Assembly: GCA_004172935.1 (NCBI GenBank)
Contig: SDZD01000003.1
Location: 62,001 to 126,000, forward strand
From: a bacterium
GTDB taxonomy: Bacteria; Armatimonadota; Abditibacteriia; Abditibacteriales; Abditibacteriaceae
Length of the DNA stretch: 64,000 nucleotides
Direction of reading: 5' to 3'
Both the position numbers and the translations under genes were made by a program. Every line of letters starts with the position of its first letter. Position 1 is the stretch's first letter. The notes under the pieces are model-generated. The model ran no database searches. It saw only the letters and a program-made list of their open reading frames with translations, and had not been told where the DNA came from. This document shows positions 1 to 9,287 of the stretch, piece after piece.

Positions 1-1
1 G

Positions 2-1921
2 GGCAAAGACGGTAAAACGCTGGCTTCGCAGAAGGTAACGGGAGTTGGCAATGGCTGGAAGCAGTTCGCGGTGTCCTTGAAATCCGGCGCCACCGATGCC
101 AACGCCCGCCTTGTCGTCTCAAGCCCCAAAGCGGCGACGTTCTGGCTGGATATGGTTTCGCTGTTCCCTCGCGATACGTGGAAGGGCCGCAAGAACGGCT
201 TGCGACCCGATTTGTTGGACAAGCTCGCCGCCATGAAACCGGCGTTCGTGCGTTTCCCCGGTGGCTGCTACGTCGAAGGCTTCAAAATCGAGAACCGAGT
301 TCAGTGGAAGAAGACCATTGGTGATGTTGCCGAACGTCCCGGTCACTTAAACGCCAACTGGGGCTACTATTCCAGCGATGGGCTAGGGCTATACGAGTAT
401 TTTCAGATGTGCGAAGACCTTGGGGCCGAACCGCTGTACGTCATCAATGTCGGTATGGGACACGACGTTGGCGGCATGTATGCCGTGCCGATAGGAGAAA
501 TGGGGCCATTCGTGCAGGATGCGCTCGATGTCATCGAGTACGCCAACGGCCCGGTGACGAGCAAGTGGGGAGCGTTGCGCGCGAAGGCCGGGCATCCGAA
601 GCCGTTTAACCTCAAATATATGGAGATTGGCAACGAGAACGGCGGGCGCGAATACGACGAGCGTTACGCCCTCTTTCATGATGCCATCAAAGCCAAATAC
701 CCAAACATGGAGTTGATTGCGAACGAAATCACGCCCAGTCGTACCAACGATATTTTCGACCCGCACATGTACTCCAACTATGCCGCCTTCCTGACTGACT
801 CCACACGCTTCGATAAGCAAGATCGCAACGGTCCGAAGGTGTATTTCGGCGAATACGCCGTGACTGAAGGCGCCGATGGAGGTAACTTGCAGGCTGCTCT
901 AGGAGAGGCCGCTTTCATGACTGGTTTGGAACGCAATGGCGATGTCGTGAAGATGTCGTCTTATGCTCCGTTGCTATGCCGTCCCACATGGCGTGGCTGG
1001 AACCCTAACGCGCTTCTCTTCGACCAGAGCCGCGTTTACGGCACGCCATCCTATTATGTGCAGGCGATGTTCGCGGCCAATCGCGCCGACCAGATTCTGC
1101 CCGTCCAGATGCAAATCGCCGCGCCGCCCGCCCTACCGATTGAGGGCAAAATTGGCGTGGGCACATGGGGCGGTCAGGCCGAATTCAAAGACATCAAAGT
1201 GACTAAGGGCGACCAGACGCTGTTTCAATCCGATTTTTCGCAGAACGCGAACGGCTGGAAACTGGCGCGCGGCCAGTGGACGACCGAGAATGGCGCCCTC
1301 AAGCAAACCAGCGACGAAAACGGCACATTGGCGATGGTCGGCGAATCCAATTGGCGCGATTACACCCTCACGCTCAAAGCGCGCAAATTGAGTGGTCGCG
1401 AAGGCTTTCTTATCACCTTCGGCGCCCGCACCGAGGGCGAGAAGTCGTGGTGGAATCTCGGCGGGTGGGGTAACAGCCAAAACGGTGTCGAATCAATCGG
1501 ATTGGATGGGCCACGCACTCCTGCCACTATCGAAAGCAACCGCTGGTACGACATCAAAATCGAGTTGCAGGGCACCAATGCCAACTTCTATCTCGACGGT
1601 CAACTTGTGCAGAGCCTGACTCGCGCGCCGTTGCCAGCCTTTGCTGCCGTTGCTGGGCGCGACCAGAAAACGGGCGAAACGATTCTCAAGTTCGTGAACG
1701 CCAGTAGCGAACCCCGTACCATCAATCTCGATTTGAATGGAGCTAAAGCCGGAAAAATCAACGGGCGCGCATGGGTTATGACCTCAGCCAACGAGCGCGA
1801 CGAGAATTCGTTCGATGCGCCCACACGCATCACGCCACGCGAAGAGGCGTTTTCGGCGAATGCCCCCGATTTCACACGCACCTTCCCGGCGAACTCAGTT
1901 TCGGTTTTGCGCTGGAAATAA
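2..1921 (+). CDS. Alpha-L-arabinofuranosidase, GH51 (5' end missing)
   Basis: The reading frame is already open at base 2, so the true start lies before the window; the GTG at 71 is not a convincing start. The enzyme should release terminal arabinose from arabinan or arabinoxylan. The GH51 catalytic region has FPGGCYVEG, the acid/base Glu in IGNENGG and the nucleophile Glu in YFGEYAV. A beta-sandwich (LamG / DUF1080-like, roughly residues 370-540 counted from base 71) sits between the barrel and the C-terminal beta domain. It ends 11 bases before the GH43 gene, so the two are probably co-transcribed. Family call is firm; the exact substrate is inferred. Confidence 0.9.
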   Translation, partial: GKDGKTLASQKVTGVGNGWKQFAVSLKSGATDANARLVVSSPKAATFWLDMVSLFPRDTWKGRKNGLRPDLLDKLAAMKPAFVRFPGGCYVEGFKIENRVQWKKTIGDVAERPGHLNANWGYYSSDGLGLYEYFQMCEDLGAEPLYVINVGMGHDVGGMYAVPIGEMGPFVQDALDVIEYANGPVTSKWGALRAKAGHPKPFNLKYMEIGNENGGREYDERYALFHDAIKAKYPNMELIANEITPSRTNDIFDPHMYSNYAAFLTDSTRFDKQDRNGPKVYFGEYAVTEGADGGNLQAALGEAAFMTGLERNGDVVKMSSYAPLLCRPTWRGWNPNALLFDQSRVYGTPSYYVQAMFAANRADQILPVQMQIAAPPALPIEGKIGVGTWGGQAEFKDIKVTKGDQTLFQSDFSQNANGWKLARGQWTTENGALKQTSDENGTLAMVGESNWRDYTLTLKARKLSGREGFLITFGARTEGEKSWWNLGGWGNSQNGVESIGLDGPRTPATIESNRWYDIKIELQGTNANFYLDGQLVQSLTRAPLPAFAAVAGRDQKTGETILKFVNASSEPRTINLDLNGAKAGKINGRAWVMTSANERDENSFDAPTRITPREEAFSANAPDFTRTFPANSVSVLRWK

Positions 1922-1932
1922 AGGACTTCTCC

Positions 1933-4473
1933 ATGAACAAGTTTTCAACGCTGGTTGTGCGCGCAATCCTGACAGCGCTTTTTCTGGGGCTGGTGGCTCC
2001 CATGTCGCACGCCGCGCCCGTTTTACCAGGCGAGAATCCAATCATTCGCGATGCCTTCACCGCCGACCCCGCAGCGCTGGTCGATGGCGACACGGTTTAT
2101 CTGTATGTCGGCCACGACGAAGCCAAGGGCGACGAGATGTTCACCATGAGGGAGTGGTTGTACTACTCCTCGAAGGACATGAAGAACTGGAAGGCGCATG
2201 GCCCCATTATGCGCGCGACCGACTTCAAGTGGGCGGTTGGCGATGCTTGGGCGGCTCAGGTCGTTAAAAAAGGCGGCAAATACTACTTCTACACTACCGT
2301 CCAACACGATGCCACCAAGGGAGGCAAAGCCATTGGCGTGGCGGTTTCGGATAGCCCCACTGGGCCATTCAAAGATGCGCGCGGCTCGGCGCTGATTACC
2401 GATGATATGACGCCCAGCGACAAACCGTGGAACGATATTGACCCTACAGTTTTCGTTGATGACGACGGCACGCCCTGGCTGGCATGGGGCAATCCTTATC
2501 TCTATCTGGTCAAGCTCAAACCCAACATGCTGGAACTCGATGGGGCGATTCAAAAAATCGACCTGCCGAACTACACCGAAGGCCCCTGGCTACATAAGCG
2601 CGGCAACTTGTATTACCTGACCTATGCCGCCTTTGCGCATCAGGGAACGGCAGAGAAGATTTGCTATGCGACTGCCCCGACAATGGCTGGCCCTTGGACT
2701 TATCAGGGAATCCTCACTGGCTTCGCTCAAAATAGCTATACCATTCACCCCGCCATTATCGACTTCAAGGGGCAATCGTACCTCTTCTACCATAACGCGA
2801 CTCTCACGCTCGGCGGCGAAAGTGGGGCAATTGGGCGCCGCTCTGTTTGCGCCGAATATCTTTATTACAACGCCGATGGCACTATCAAACCCATTGTCCA
2901 AACTACCGAAGGTGTGAGCGCTGTGCCCATGACTCCAACTTCCACTCAAAAAACGACCGAACTCGCCAGTAATCCCGTGATTTGGGCCGATGTCCCCGAC
3001 CTCGCGATGATTCGCGTCGGCGACACCTATTACATGAGCAGCACGACTATGCACATGAGTCCCGGTTTGCCCATCATGAAATCGAAGGACTTGGTGAACT
3101 GGGAGATGGTCGGTTACGCCTACGACACCCTCGGCGATAACGACATGCTGACGCTGCAAAACGGCAAAAGCGCTTATGGCGCTGGTTCATGGGCCAGTAG
3201 CCTACGCTACCACGAGGGCACTTTCTATGTGACCACCTTCGCCAGCACTACTGGAAAAACGCACGTTTATAAAACCAAAGACATCGAAAAAGGCCCGTGG
3301 GTTGAATCCACTTTCTCGCCCGCCTTGCACGACCACTCGCTGTTCTTCGACGATGATGGGCGCGTCTATATGATTTATGGCGGTGGCGACTTGCGCCTAA
3401 TCGAACTCACCGCAGACGCGACAGCCATCAAACCAGGCGGCGTCAATCAGGTGATTGTCCCCAACGCCAGTCTTGTGGCTGGCCCCAATGTTGGTTTGAA
3501 TGCCGAAGGTTCGCAGATGTTGAAAGTGAACGGCAAATATTACCTCTTCAACATCACCTGGCCCAAAAACGACATGCGAACCGAAATCGTGCATCGGGCC
3601 GATAAAATCACTGGCCCCTACCAAGGCCGCGTTGTGCTCAAAGACAAGGGAGTGGCGCAGGGCAGCCTCATCGACACACCGAAGGGCGATTGGTACGCCT
3701 ACATGTTCCAAGACCACGGCGCAGTGGGGCGCATCCCCTTCCTCGTGCCCGTGAAGTGGGAAGACGGTTGGCCTGTGCTGGGTGTAGATGGCAAAGTGCC
3801 CGAAACGCTCGATATTCCCACGCAAACCCCCACCAACAGCGGCATCCCTACGGGAATAGTCGCGTCCGACGAGTTCGACCGTCGCCCCGGCCAACCTCTG
3901 CTGCCTCTAGCGTGGCAGTGGAATCATAACCCCGATAATGCCCACTGGTCGCTCACCCAGCGCCCCGGCTTTTTGCGGCTGACGACCGGACGAGTAGACC
4001 CCGATTTCCTCTCGGCACTTAACACCCTCACCCAGCGCACCTTCGGCCCTCAATCATCAGCCACCGTTTCAGTGGACGTGAGCAACATGAAGGACGGCGA
4101 TTTCGCGGGCCTATCCGCCCTCCAGAAAAGATACGGCTTGGTCGGCGTAACGATAAATGGCAACACCAAGTCGCTGGTCATGGTCAGCGCCGAATCCGAT
4201 GCCCCCGTCGAGTTACAGAGAGTTCCACTCACCCAGAACACCGTATTCCTCAAAGTCGAATGCGATTTCAAGGATAAAACCGACAAAGCCTATTTCTCCT
4301 ACAGCCTCGACGGAAATACATGGACGCCAATCGGTAAGCCCCTTCAAATGGCCTACACCCTGCCTCACTTCATGGGCTACCGCTTTGGCCTGTTCAACTA
4401 CGCAACCAAAGAAACAGGCGGCTACACCGACTTCGATTTCTTCCGGATCAGTGACAAAATCACCCAACGATGA
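1933..4473 (+). CDS. Secreted double GH43 glycosidase (arabinosidase/xylosidase type)
   Basis: 846 residues. The ATG at 1933 is chosen because AAAGGA lies 8 bases upstream and a signal peptide follows (MNKFSTL, hydrophobic core, cut near SHAAP). Two five-bladed GH43 propellers are fused: the first at about 35-330 (Asp in FTADPAALV, Asp in DIDPTVFVDDDG, Glu in NYTEGPWL), the second at about 345-640 (Asp in ADVPDLAMI, Asp in HDHSLFFDDDG, Glu in NAEGSQML). Each keeps a full acid triad, so both look active. The last ~180 residues are a concanavalin-like beta-sandwich, as in GH43 beta-xylosidases. It likely trims arabinoxylan side chains together with the GH51 enzyme upstream. Confidence 0.92.
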   Translation: MNKFSTLVVRAILTALFLGLVAPMSHAAPVLPGENPIIRDAFTADPAALVDGDTVYLYVGHDEAKGDEMFTMREWLYYSSKDMKNWKAHGPIMRATDFKWAVGDAWAAQVVKKGGKYYFYTTVQHDATKGGKAIGVAVSDSPTGPFKDARGSALITDDMTPSDKPWNDIDPTVFVDDDGTPWLAWGNPYLYLVKLKPNMLELDGAIQKIDLPNYTEGPWLHKRGNLYYLTYAAFAHQGTAEKICYATAPTMAGPWTYQGILTGFAQNSYTIHPAIIDFKGQSYLFYHNATLTLGGESGAIGRRSVCAEYLYYNADGTIKPIVQTTEGVSAVPMTPTSTQKTTELASNPVIWADVPDLAMIRVGDTYYMSSTTMHMSPGLPIMKSKDLVNWEMVGYAYDTLGDNDMLTLQNGKSAYGAGSWASSLRYHEGTFYVTTFASTTGKTHVYKTKDIEKGPWVESTFSPALHDHSLFFDDDGRVYMIYGGGDLRLIELTADATAIKPGGVNQVIVPNASLVAGPNVGLNAEGSQMLKVNGKYYLFNITWPKNDMRTEIVHRADKITGPYQGRVVLKDKGVAQGSLIDTPKGDWYAYMFQDHGAVGRIPFLVPVKWEDGWPVLGVDGKVPETLDIPTQTPTNSGIPTGIVASDEFDRRPGQPLLPLAWQWNHNPDNAHWSLTQRPGFLRLTTGRVDPDFLSALNTLTQRTFGPQSSATVSVDVSNMKDGDFAGLSALQKRYGLVGVTINGNTKSLVMVSAESDAPVELQRVPLTQNTVFLKVECDFKDKTDKAYFSYSLDGNTWTPIGKPLQMAYTLPHFMGYRFGLFNYATKETGGYTDFDFFRISDKITQR

Positions 4474-4542
4474 GGGAGTACACGAGACAATTTTTATACA
4501 CTTCTATGTTGATGTGGGTGTTCTTGGGAATACAATGGAATG

Positions 4543-4962
4543 ATGTTCACACGCGAAGAATTAATCAAAAAATCTTCATTGTTGGCTGATGAGGCGCAGA
4601 CGCTCATAGAAGTCATCGAATTTACTCCAGATGATTTCCCGTCTAGTTCTTCGGAAGAATCTATCGCAATATGTCGCGGAGCCCAATCTGACTTTGAAAG
4701 TGCTTTGCATTTTTGGGTGTTGGCGCAGCAAGGCATAGGTTGGAGCGGGCGAGAAGAATACTTAGCCGTATTCCAGCCTATTAGTGAGCAGGATTTTGGG
4801 CTGATGCTCAGCCAAACTCGTGGTTTGAAATATCCATTGGTTGTCACTCCAAAAGGCAAATATATTCAGGGACAACGAATGTCCAACGAGTGGTACGCTT
4901 TTTCTGCTCTAGCTGAATTTGAAAGCGAATACATTTCGTTTAATTGGGAGACGACAGCATGA
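4543..4962 (+). CDS. Small hypothetical protein
   Basis: 139 residues from ATG 4543 (an ATG also occurs at 4540). No signal peptide or membrane segment; mixed, acidic, with aromatic-rich patches (FWVLAQQGIGWSG). I do not recognise the family. It begins 70 bases after the GH43 stop, is more AT-rich than its neighbours, and is followed 7 bases later by another small gene, so the pair is probably one transcript. Size, solubility and arrangement resemble orphan immunity-type genes, but this is only a guess from context. Confidence 0.55.
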   Translation: MFTREELIKKSSLLADEAQTLIEVIEFTPDDFPSSSSEESIAICRGAQSDFESALHFWVLAQQGIGWSGREEYLAVFQPISEQDFGLMLSQTRGLKYPLVVTPKGKYIQGQRMSNEWYAFSALAEFESEYISFNWETTA

Positions 4963-4969
4963 TAAGCCT

Positions 4970-5245
4970 ATGAAAAGCAGAGAAAAGGTCTATCTGGATA
5001 TTCTCACACAAGGGCTACTGATTATCAGGAGCGCTGCTTTTCAAGGTGACTCAGAGCAATGCCATATTGAAGCAGACCATCTGCACAATATCCCCGAATT
5101 GCTGCAACATCTCGACAAAGAGGAATTGCATGATTTCTATTGGAGCATCACCAGAGCTGACTACATTCAACGGAGCAAGCCAGAGTATTCATGCAGCTAC
5201 CAAAACCTCTGGGAAGAGCTTCGTCCGGCCTTACCTGACTATTAG
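4970..5245 (+). CDS. Small hypothetical protein (HLHNIPELL motif)
   Basis: 91 residues from ATG 4970, 7 bases after the previous stop. Soluble and mostly helical, with YLDILTQGLLIIR near the start and the phrase ADHLHNIPELL in the middle. That pattern appears in a widespread but uncharacterised family of small proteins often found beside other small accessory genes (recalled, not searched). Composition is AT-rich relative to the GH genes. Function unknown; an immunity-like role is possible given the neighbours. Confidence 0.6.
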   Translation: MKSREKVYLDILTQGLLIIRSAAFQGDSEQCHIEADHLHNIPELLQHLDKEELHDFYWSITRADYIQRSKPEYSCSYQNLWEELRPALPDY

Positions 5246-5278
5246 CTGATTTCAACATCCTCGAACTTTTTAGAGCCC

Positions 5279-5335
5279 TTCGCGCTGTTCAACTACGCCG
5301 ACGTCTTCCGAGTAAGTGACAAAATTACCCAATGA
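5279..5335 (+). pseudogene. Decayed copy of the GH43 gene 3' end
   Basis: The frame starting at 5279 reads FALFNYADVFRVSDKITQ and then stop. The intact GH43 protein ends with FGLFNYA, a 13-residue stretch missing here, then FFRISDKITQR. Nucleotide likeness continues past the stop (TGAGG, AGT, CGA shared in the same order to about 5352). So this is a diverged duplicate of the tail of the gene ending at 4473, with an internal deletion and no upstream body. It separates the first two small genes from the third. Confidence 0.8.
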
Positions 5336-5373
5336 TGAGGAAGTGCGCGATACCCGCATAGCATCCGTATCGT

Positions 5374-5715
5374 ATGGACTCAAGAAGCATCATGAGCATT
5401 CAAACGTATAACAACGGCCCCTTACCGGATTTTTTGTCCGAGCGTGCTTACTTTACGATTAGTGAGTTCGCCCTTCCCAGAGAAGATGCGCTGCGTTATT
5501 TTCTGTGGTGCAAAGAGGAAGGACACACAATTTTGGGTTGGGAGGTTTGGTTGCCTACTGTCCCTGGCCCTACTGTTCCGGTTAATCATTGCGAGGGCGA
5601 TGCTGATTATTGCTACTCTGCTTTGTTATACGCCGACTTCTCCGATTTAACTGGAAAATATGGAATGGAAGTGGTCATCAACATAACCATGGAAGAACGT
5701 TTCGAGACAGGTTAA
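5374..5715 (+). CDS. Small hypothetical protein, possibly immunity-like
   Basis: 113 residues from ATG 5374; the ATG at 5392 is an alternative. Soluble and acidic, with WCKEEGHTILGWEVW and a NHCEGDADYCYSALLYADF stretch containing two Cys. I do not recognise the family with confidence. It lies just downstream of the decayed GH43 tail and converges on the AraC gene. Like the 4543 and 4970 genes it looks like a horizontally acquired accessory gene. Confidence 0.55.
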   Translation: MDSRSIMSIQTYNNGPLPDFLSERAYFTISEFALPREDALRYFLWCKEEGHTILGWEVWLPTVPGPTVPVNHCEGDADYCYSALLYADFSDLTGKYGMEVVINITMEERFETG

Positions 5716-5838
5716 CAGTGCCAAAAGGCCGCAGCGCATTATAGATACAGACACCCTTGTGACGCCTATAATGTGAGCCCATTGGTGCATATTTTCGGCT
5801 TCCAGCCCACTTCTCGATAGGATGCTGATGCCATGGCG

Positions 5839-6888
5839 TTAGCTTTTAGTTGTGCTTTTGTTGGCCCTGCGATACGTTAGTGGCGAGACGCCGAAGCTTT
5901 TTTGAAAAGCGCGTGTGAAGGTGGTTGGGTCCGAAAAACCGCACAGGTGGGCCAAGTCGTTGATGCTATGCCGGGTTTCGCGTAGCAGTTTCTGGGCGTG
6001 TTGTAGGCGCAAATGGCGCAAATAGGTCGCGGGAGCCATCCCCACTTCGAGCGTAAACAAGCGTGTGAAATGGGTGCGCGAAAAGTGCGTCATGTTCGCG
6101 AGCTGTTCGACCGTCAGAGGGTGACTGAAATGGGTTTCGCAAAAGTGCAGCACATCGGCCAGTTCGCGGCTCTCACCGCTGCGCGCCGAGTTCGGTTTTT
6201 CGCTGCGCCATTGCGCGAGTTGCACCAACAAACACCACAACCGCGATTTCGCGCTCAAGTGCCAAGCCCTTTCTTGTTGGGATAAGTCGCGTCGGATGTG
6301 GGAAATCGTGGCTTCGACCTCGATCTGCTGCTGTGGCGATAGATGCATGAAATGACCGAGTCGTGTTCTATGATTACCGTCCTCGCTTTCGTCATTGTCG
6401 GTGAGGTGGGCGATGAGGGGAGCGGCACCGGCGAGTTCGCCTAACGCGCTTTGTTCATCGGGAGAAAAGAGCGTTTCGCCAAAATAAATTGCCTCCAGAA
6501 CAACATCCATCGGCCCTCGATTAAAATGAGCGAAGTTGGGTGGCAGAAGATAGACATTGCCCCGCGCCATGCTCCACGGGTGCTTGTTGATAACATGAGT
6601 TCCGTAGCCGCGCTGCACGAAGTACAGTGCCCAGAAGTCGAGATGGCGGTAAGAGTTCTTATCTAATCCGCGATACGACTCACGGCGCACGACCAGAGGG
6701 GGCTTTGAGCCAAATGACTCACTTTGATTCTGGTCGAGTGCAACATAACCTCCCGCCCTCCAACCGGGAACCTGTTCCAGAATAAAATTCTGACTTTTTT
6801 CTGTTGAGTCAAGGGGCTTCTGTTCACCATCAAGGATGTCGATCTCGTCGTTTGACTCCAATCGGAAAGAGGGAAGGAGATGGGGCAT
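5839..6888 (-). CDS. AraC-family transcriptional regulator
   Basis: 349 residues. The last ~100 form the double helix-turn-helix of AraC/XylS proteins (LTVEQLANMTHFSRTHFTRLF, then INDLAHLCGFSDPTTFTRAFQKSFG). The N-terminal ~200 residues are a cupin-like sensing domain with LDFWALYFVQRGYGTHVIN. Such proteins usually sense a sugar and activate nearby uptake or hydrolase genes, so it is a good candidate regulator of the arabinoxylan genes at 1-4.5 kb; that link is inferred from position. Its ATG sits 6 bases after a TATACT box, so the mRNA may be leaderless. Confidence 0.9.
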   Translation of the reverse strand: MPHLLPSFRLESNDEIDILDGEQKPLDSTEKSQNFILEQVPGWRAGGYVALDQNQSESFGSKPPLVVRRESYRGLDKNSYRHLDFWALYFVQRGYGTHVINKHPWSMARGNVYLLPPNFAHFNRGPMDVVLEAIYFGETLFSPDEQSALGELAGAAPLIAHLTDNDESEDGNHRTRLGHFMHLSPQQQIEVEATISHIRRDLSQQERAWHLSAKSRLWCLLVQLAQWRSEKPNSARSGESRELADVLHFCETHFSHPLTVEQLANMTHFSRTHFTRLFTLEVGMAPATYLRHLRLQHAQKLLRETRHSINDLAHLCGFSDPTTFTRAFQKSFGVSPLTYRRANKSTTKS

Positions 6889-6894
6889 AGATTC

Positions 6895-6922
6895 AGTATA
6901 AAATGCCAGATTTAAAGTCCAA
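6895..6922 (-). promoter_or_regulatory. Promoter of the AraC-family gene (leaderless type)
   Basis: On the minus strand TTGGAC (6922-6917), a 16-base spacer and TATACT (6900-6895) are followed by 6 bases and then the ATG at 6888. Transcription would start at or within a base or two of the start codon, and no Shine-Dalgarno is visible. The boxes match a sigma-70 promoter well; leaderless initiation is inferred. Confidence 0.6.
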
Positions 6923-7007
6923 AAGGTTGTTTTTTCTATTATGGAACGGGGTAGAATTGTTGGAGTCGAGCGATTTCTGCTTGTTTATTCCCGTTTATCC
7001 CATTTCC

Positions 7008-7820
7008 ATGAGAGCTTCTTCCTATAAATATACTGGCTTCACTCTGATAGAGCTTTTGGTTGTTATTGCAATCATCGCGATTCTGGCGGCTATTCTCTTC
7101 CCTGTTTTCGCCAGGGCACGCGAGAACGCGCGAAAAACCTCGTGCATGAGTAACCAGAAGCAAATCGGTCTGGGGATGCTCCAGTACACGCAGGATTACG
7201 ACGAGCAATTCATGGTCGGCGTTAACACAACGGGCGCTGCGTGGGCGGGTTCTACAGCTCCGTATCTCAAAAGCTCGCAGGTGTTCACCTGCCCCAGCGA
7301 CAGCACAACCCCTGGCCCCAACGGTCAAACCGTGGTGTCGTATGCGATGAATTCCAACATCGCCACCAAGCAGAATAACACCCCTGCTATTGCTCGCTTT
7401 ACCTCGGTGGCCCGCACCATCCTGCTGTTCGAGATTCGCGGCAACTACACCAATGTTACTAACCCGACCGAGCAGGGAGCTACCAATGGCGGCTCGGCGG
7501 TTGGCGATGGTACGAACCTTTCGAGCTATGGTGGGTGCTGTACATCAGCGGCAGTCGGCGGTGCCCAGTTCGTCACCGGATACGTGGATGGCTGGAATCA
7601 GGGTTATGCACCATCGGGCCATGCGACGCAGTGGGATGGGAACAACGGGCGCCACCTCGAAGGGGCGAACTACCTGTTTGCAGATGGTCATGCGAAGTGG
7701 CTCAAGGCGCCCAACGTGTCGTCGGGCAACACCGCGCTCGCTGCGACCAATCCGCAGGGCGGTGGCAAGGCAGAAGGTGCCGATTTTTCAGGGCACGCTG
7801 CAACCTTTAGCCCGATTTAA
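7008..7820 (+). CDS. Type II secretion-like pseudopilin, H-x9-DG family
   Basis: 270 residues from ATG 7008; an upstream ATG at 6903 would add 35 residues before the prepilin leader and overlap the AraC promoter, so it is rejected. A short basic leader ends in YTG and is followed by [19 protein letters not shown], the type IV prepilin cleavage and N-methylation site plus hydrophobic helix. ARENARK and a conserved QDYDE follow. The C-terminus has H-L-E-G...FADGH, the H-x9-DG signature. Such proteins occur in large families in Armatimonadota and Planctomycetota, often beside hydrolases, and are thought to act at the cell surface or in export. Confidence 0.9.
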   Translation: MRASSYKYTGFTLIELLVVIAIIAILAAILFPVFARARENARKTSCMSNQKQIGLGMLQYTQDYDEQFMVGVNTTGAAWAGSTAPYLKSSQVFTCPSDSTTPGPNGQTVVSYAMNSNIATKQNNTPAIARFTSVARTILLFEIRGNYTNVTNPTEQGATNGGSAVGDGTNLSSYGGCCTSAAVGGAQFVTGYVDGWNQGYAPSGHATQWDGNNGRHLEGANYLFADGHAKWLKAPNVSSGNTALAATNPQGGGKAEGADFSGHAATFSPI

Positions 7821-7886
7821 TCGGTTCGGCTACAGAGACGCAAAACGAGGTTTTTCAAGGAGTAATTTGCAGAGAGTTTCATCATC

Positions 7887-9092
7887 GTGAAAGTAACATC
7901 AATTCTTCCGTTAGTCGCGGTATCAGCACTTGCCATGTCAGCAGCATCAAATCAGAGTCCGGCAGTGGCCGCTCCTAAATCACAGAAAGTCGAAGTTGGC
8001 GCCTATTATTTTCCCGGCTACCATTCGGAGCCGCGCATGGATACCTACCATCCGGCGAACTGGAACGAATGGCAGTTGATGAAAGACGCCAAACCGCGCT
8101 ATCCCGGCCACCAGCAACCCAAAGTTCCACTCTGGGGCTATGAAGATGAAAGCGACATCAAGGCGATGGAGAAGAAGATTCAGGCTGCCGCCGATTACAA
8201 CGTCGATGCCTTTATCTTCGACTGGTACGACTACGACGGCCCCTTTCTGGAGAAGCCGCTCAACCAGGCATTCTTGAAAGCCAAAAATCGCAACAAGGTA
8301 AAGTTCGCGCTCATGTGGGCCAACCACGATTGGCTCAACATCATGCCGCGCCGCGCTGGTGAACCCGAACCACTCATTTTTCCCGGCAAAGTCACTAACG
8401 AGAGCTTCGACCGCATCTGCGACCACGTTATCAAAGATTACTTCTCGCAACCCAATTATTGGAAGATCAATGGTAAGCCTTACTTCTCGATTTACGATTT
8501 AGGCAAATTGCTGGAAAGCTTCGGTACGACAGAAGCGACCAAAGCGGCCTTCAACCGCTTCCGCGCCAAGACTATCGCCGCCGGTTTCCCCGGCCTCGAT
8601 CTCAATGTCGTGTTGTGGGGTAACTATGTCCTGCCTGGTGAAAGCGAACCCGCACGTTACAGTCGGTTGGTGAAGGTGTTGGGCATCGACTCGGCAACAT
8701 CTTATGTATGGATTCACTACGCTGGTATGCCCACACTTGAGACTCCATACAACGATGTATTCGACCGCTACATTGGTGCCTGGGACAAAATCAGGGACGA
8801 CATCAGCGTGCCCTACTACCCCAACGTTTCGATAGGCTGGGACCAAAGCCCCCGCATGGCGCAAGACCAGGAATACAGCCGATTCGGAGTGAACACCATC
8901 GGCGGCAACACTCCTGAGCGTTTCGAAGAAGCGCTCCGCTTCACCAAAAACCGCCTGTTGCAAGACCCAAATGGCCCGCGCGTCATCACCATCAACTCGT
9001 GGAACGAATGGACAGAGGGCAGCTACCTGGAACCCGACACCATCAACAAGTTCGGCTATCTGAAAGCCGTGAAGAACGTCTTCGGAAAATAA
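7887..9092 (+). CDS. Secreted GH99-like (WbsX-type) glycoside hydrolase
   Basis: 401 residues from a GTG at 7887, 66 bases after the pseudopilin stop. A signal peptide (MKVTSILPLVAVSALAMSA) is followed by VGAYYFPGYHSEP, FIFDWYDYDGPFLEK, FALMWANHDW and INSWNEWTEGSYLEP, all typical of the glycosyl-hydrolase-99-like / WbsX family (PF14307). It probably folds as a TIM barrel acting on mannose-type or other surface glycans; specificity is unknown. A strong terminator follows. Co-transcription with the pseudopilin is likely. Confidence 0.85.
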   Translation: MKVTSILPLVAVSALAMSAASNQSPAVAAPKSQKVEVGAYYFPGYHSEPRMDTYHPANWNEWQLMKDAKPRYPGHQQPKVPLWGYEDESDIKAMEKKIQAAADYNVDAFIFDWYDYDGPFLEKPLNQAFLKAKNRNKVKFALMWANHDWLNIMPRRAGEPEPLIFPGKVTNESFDRICDHVIKDYFSQPNYWKINGKPYFSIYDLGKLLESFGTTEATKAAFNRFRAKTIAAGFPGLDLNVVLWGNYVLPGESEPARYSRLVKVLGIDSATSYVWIHYAGMPTLETPYNDVFDRYIGAWDKIRDDISVPYYPNVSIGWDQSPRMAQDQEYSRFGVNTIGGNTPERFEEALRFTKNRLLQDPNGPRVITINSWNEWTEGSYLEPDTINKFGYLKAVKNVFGK

Positions 9093-9107
9093 TTGGCATC
9101 ACTAATT

Positions 9108-9145
9108 CAACGGGGTGAATCGAAAGATTCACCCCGTTGTCTTTT
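9108..9145 (+). terminator. Intrinsic terminator after the GH99-like gene
   Basis: A perfect 14-bp stem (9108-9121 with 9126-9139) closed by a GAAA tetraloop is followed by TCTTTT. It sits 16 bases after the stop at 9092. Confidence 0.92.
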
Positions 9146-9239
9146 ATGCGCATCACAAACAAAGGGGCTGCGCTTGTGTAAGAGAAAAACGCACGATTCC
9201 AACTCATAATTCGCATGAAAGAACTGTCATCTTTTTCTA

Positions 9240-9287
9240 TTGACGACAGGTGTAGTCTCGGTTAATATATTTGACGACAGGTGTCGT
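9240..9287 (+). promoter_or_regulatory. BlaI-operon promoter with two overlapping operators
   Basis: TTGACG (9240-9245), 17 bases, TAATAT (9263-9268): a near-consensus promoter. Operator 1 (9243-9256) is ACGACA-GG-TGTAGT and overlaps the -35 box. Operator 2 (9274-9287) is ACGACA-GG-TGTCGT, a perfect dyad covering the expected start site. Centres are 31 bp apart, about three helical turns. Operator 2 ends 3 bases before the repressor ATG, so the leader is only about 16 bases with no Shine-Dalgarno. This is a classic autorepression layout; the binding partner is inferred to be the BlaI-like protein encoded next. Confidence 0.82.

Noticed and set aside
4543..5715. Rhs or contact-dependent toxin-immunity cassette
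   Set aside because: No toxin or Rhs core is present and the repeated element is a GH43 tail, so only the small genes hint at immunity.
6903..7007. Upstream ATG extending the pseudopilin by 35 residues
   Set aside because: It puts extra residues before the prepilin leader and overlaps the AraC promoter; a short basic leader at 7008 fits the family.
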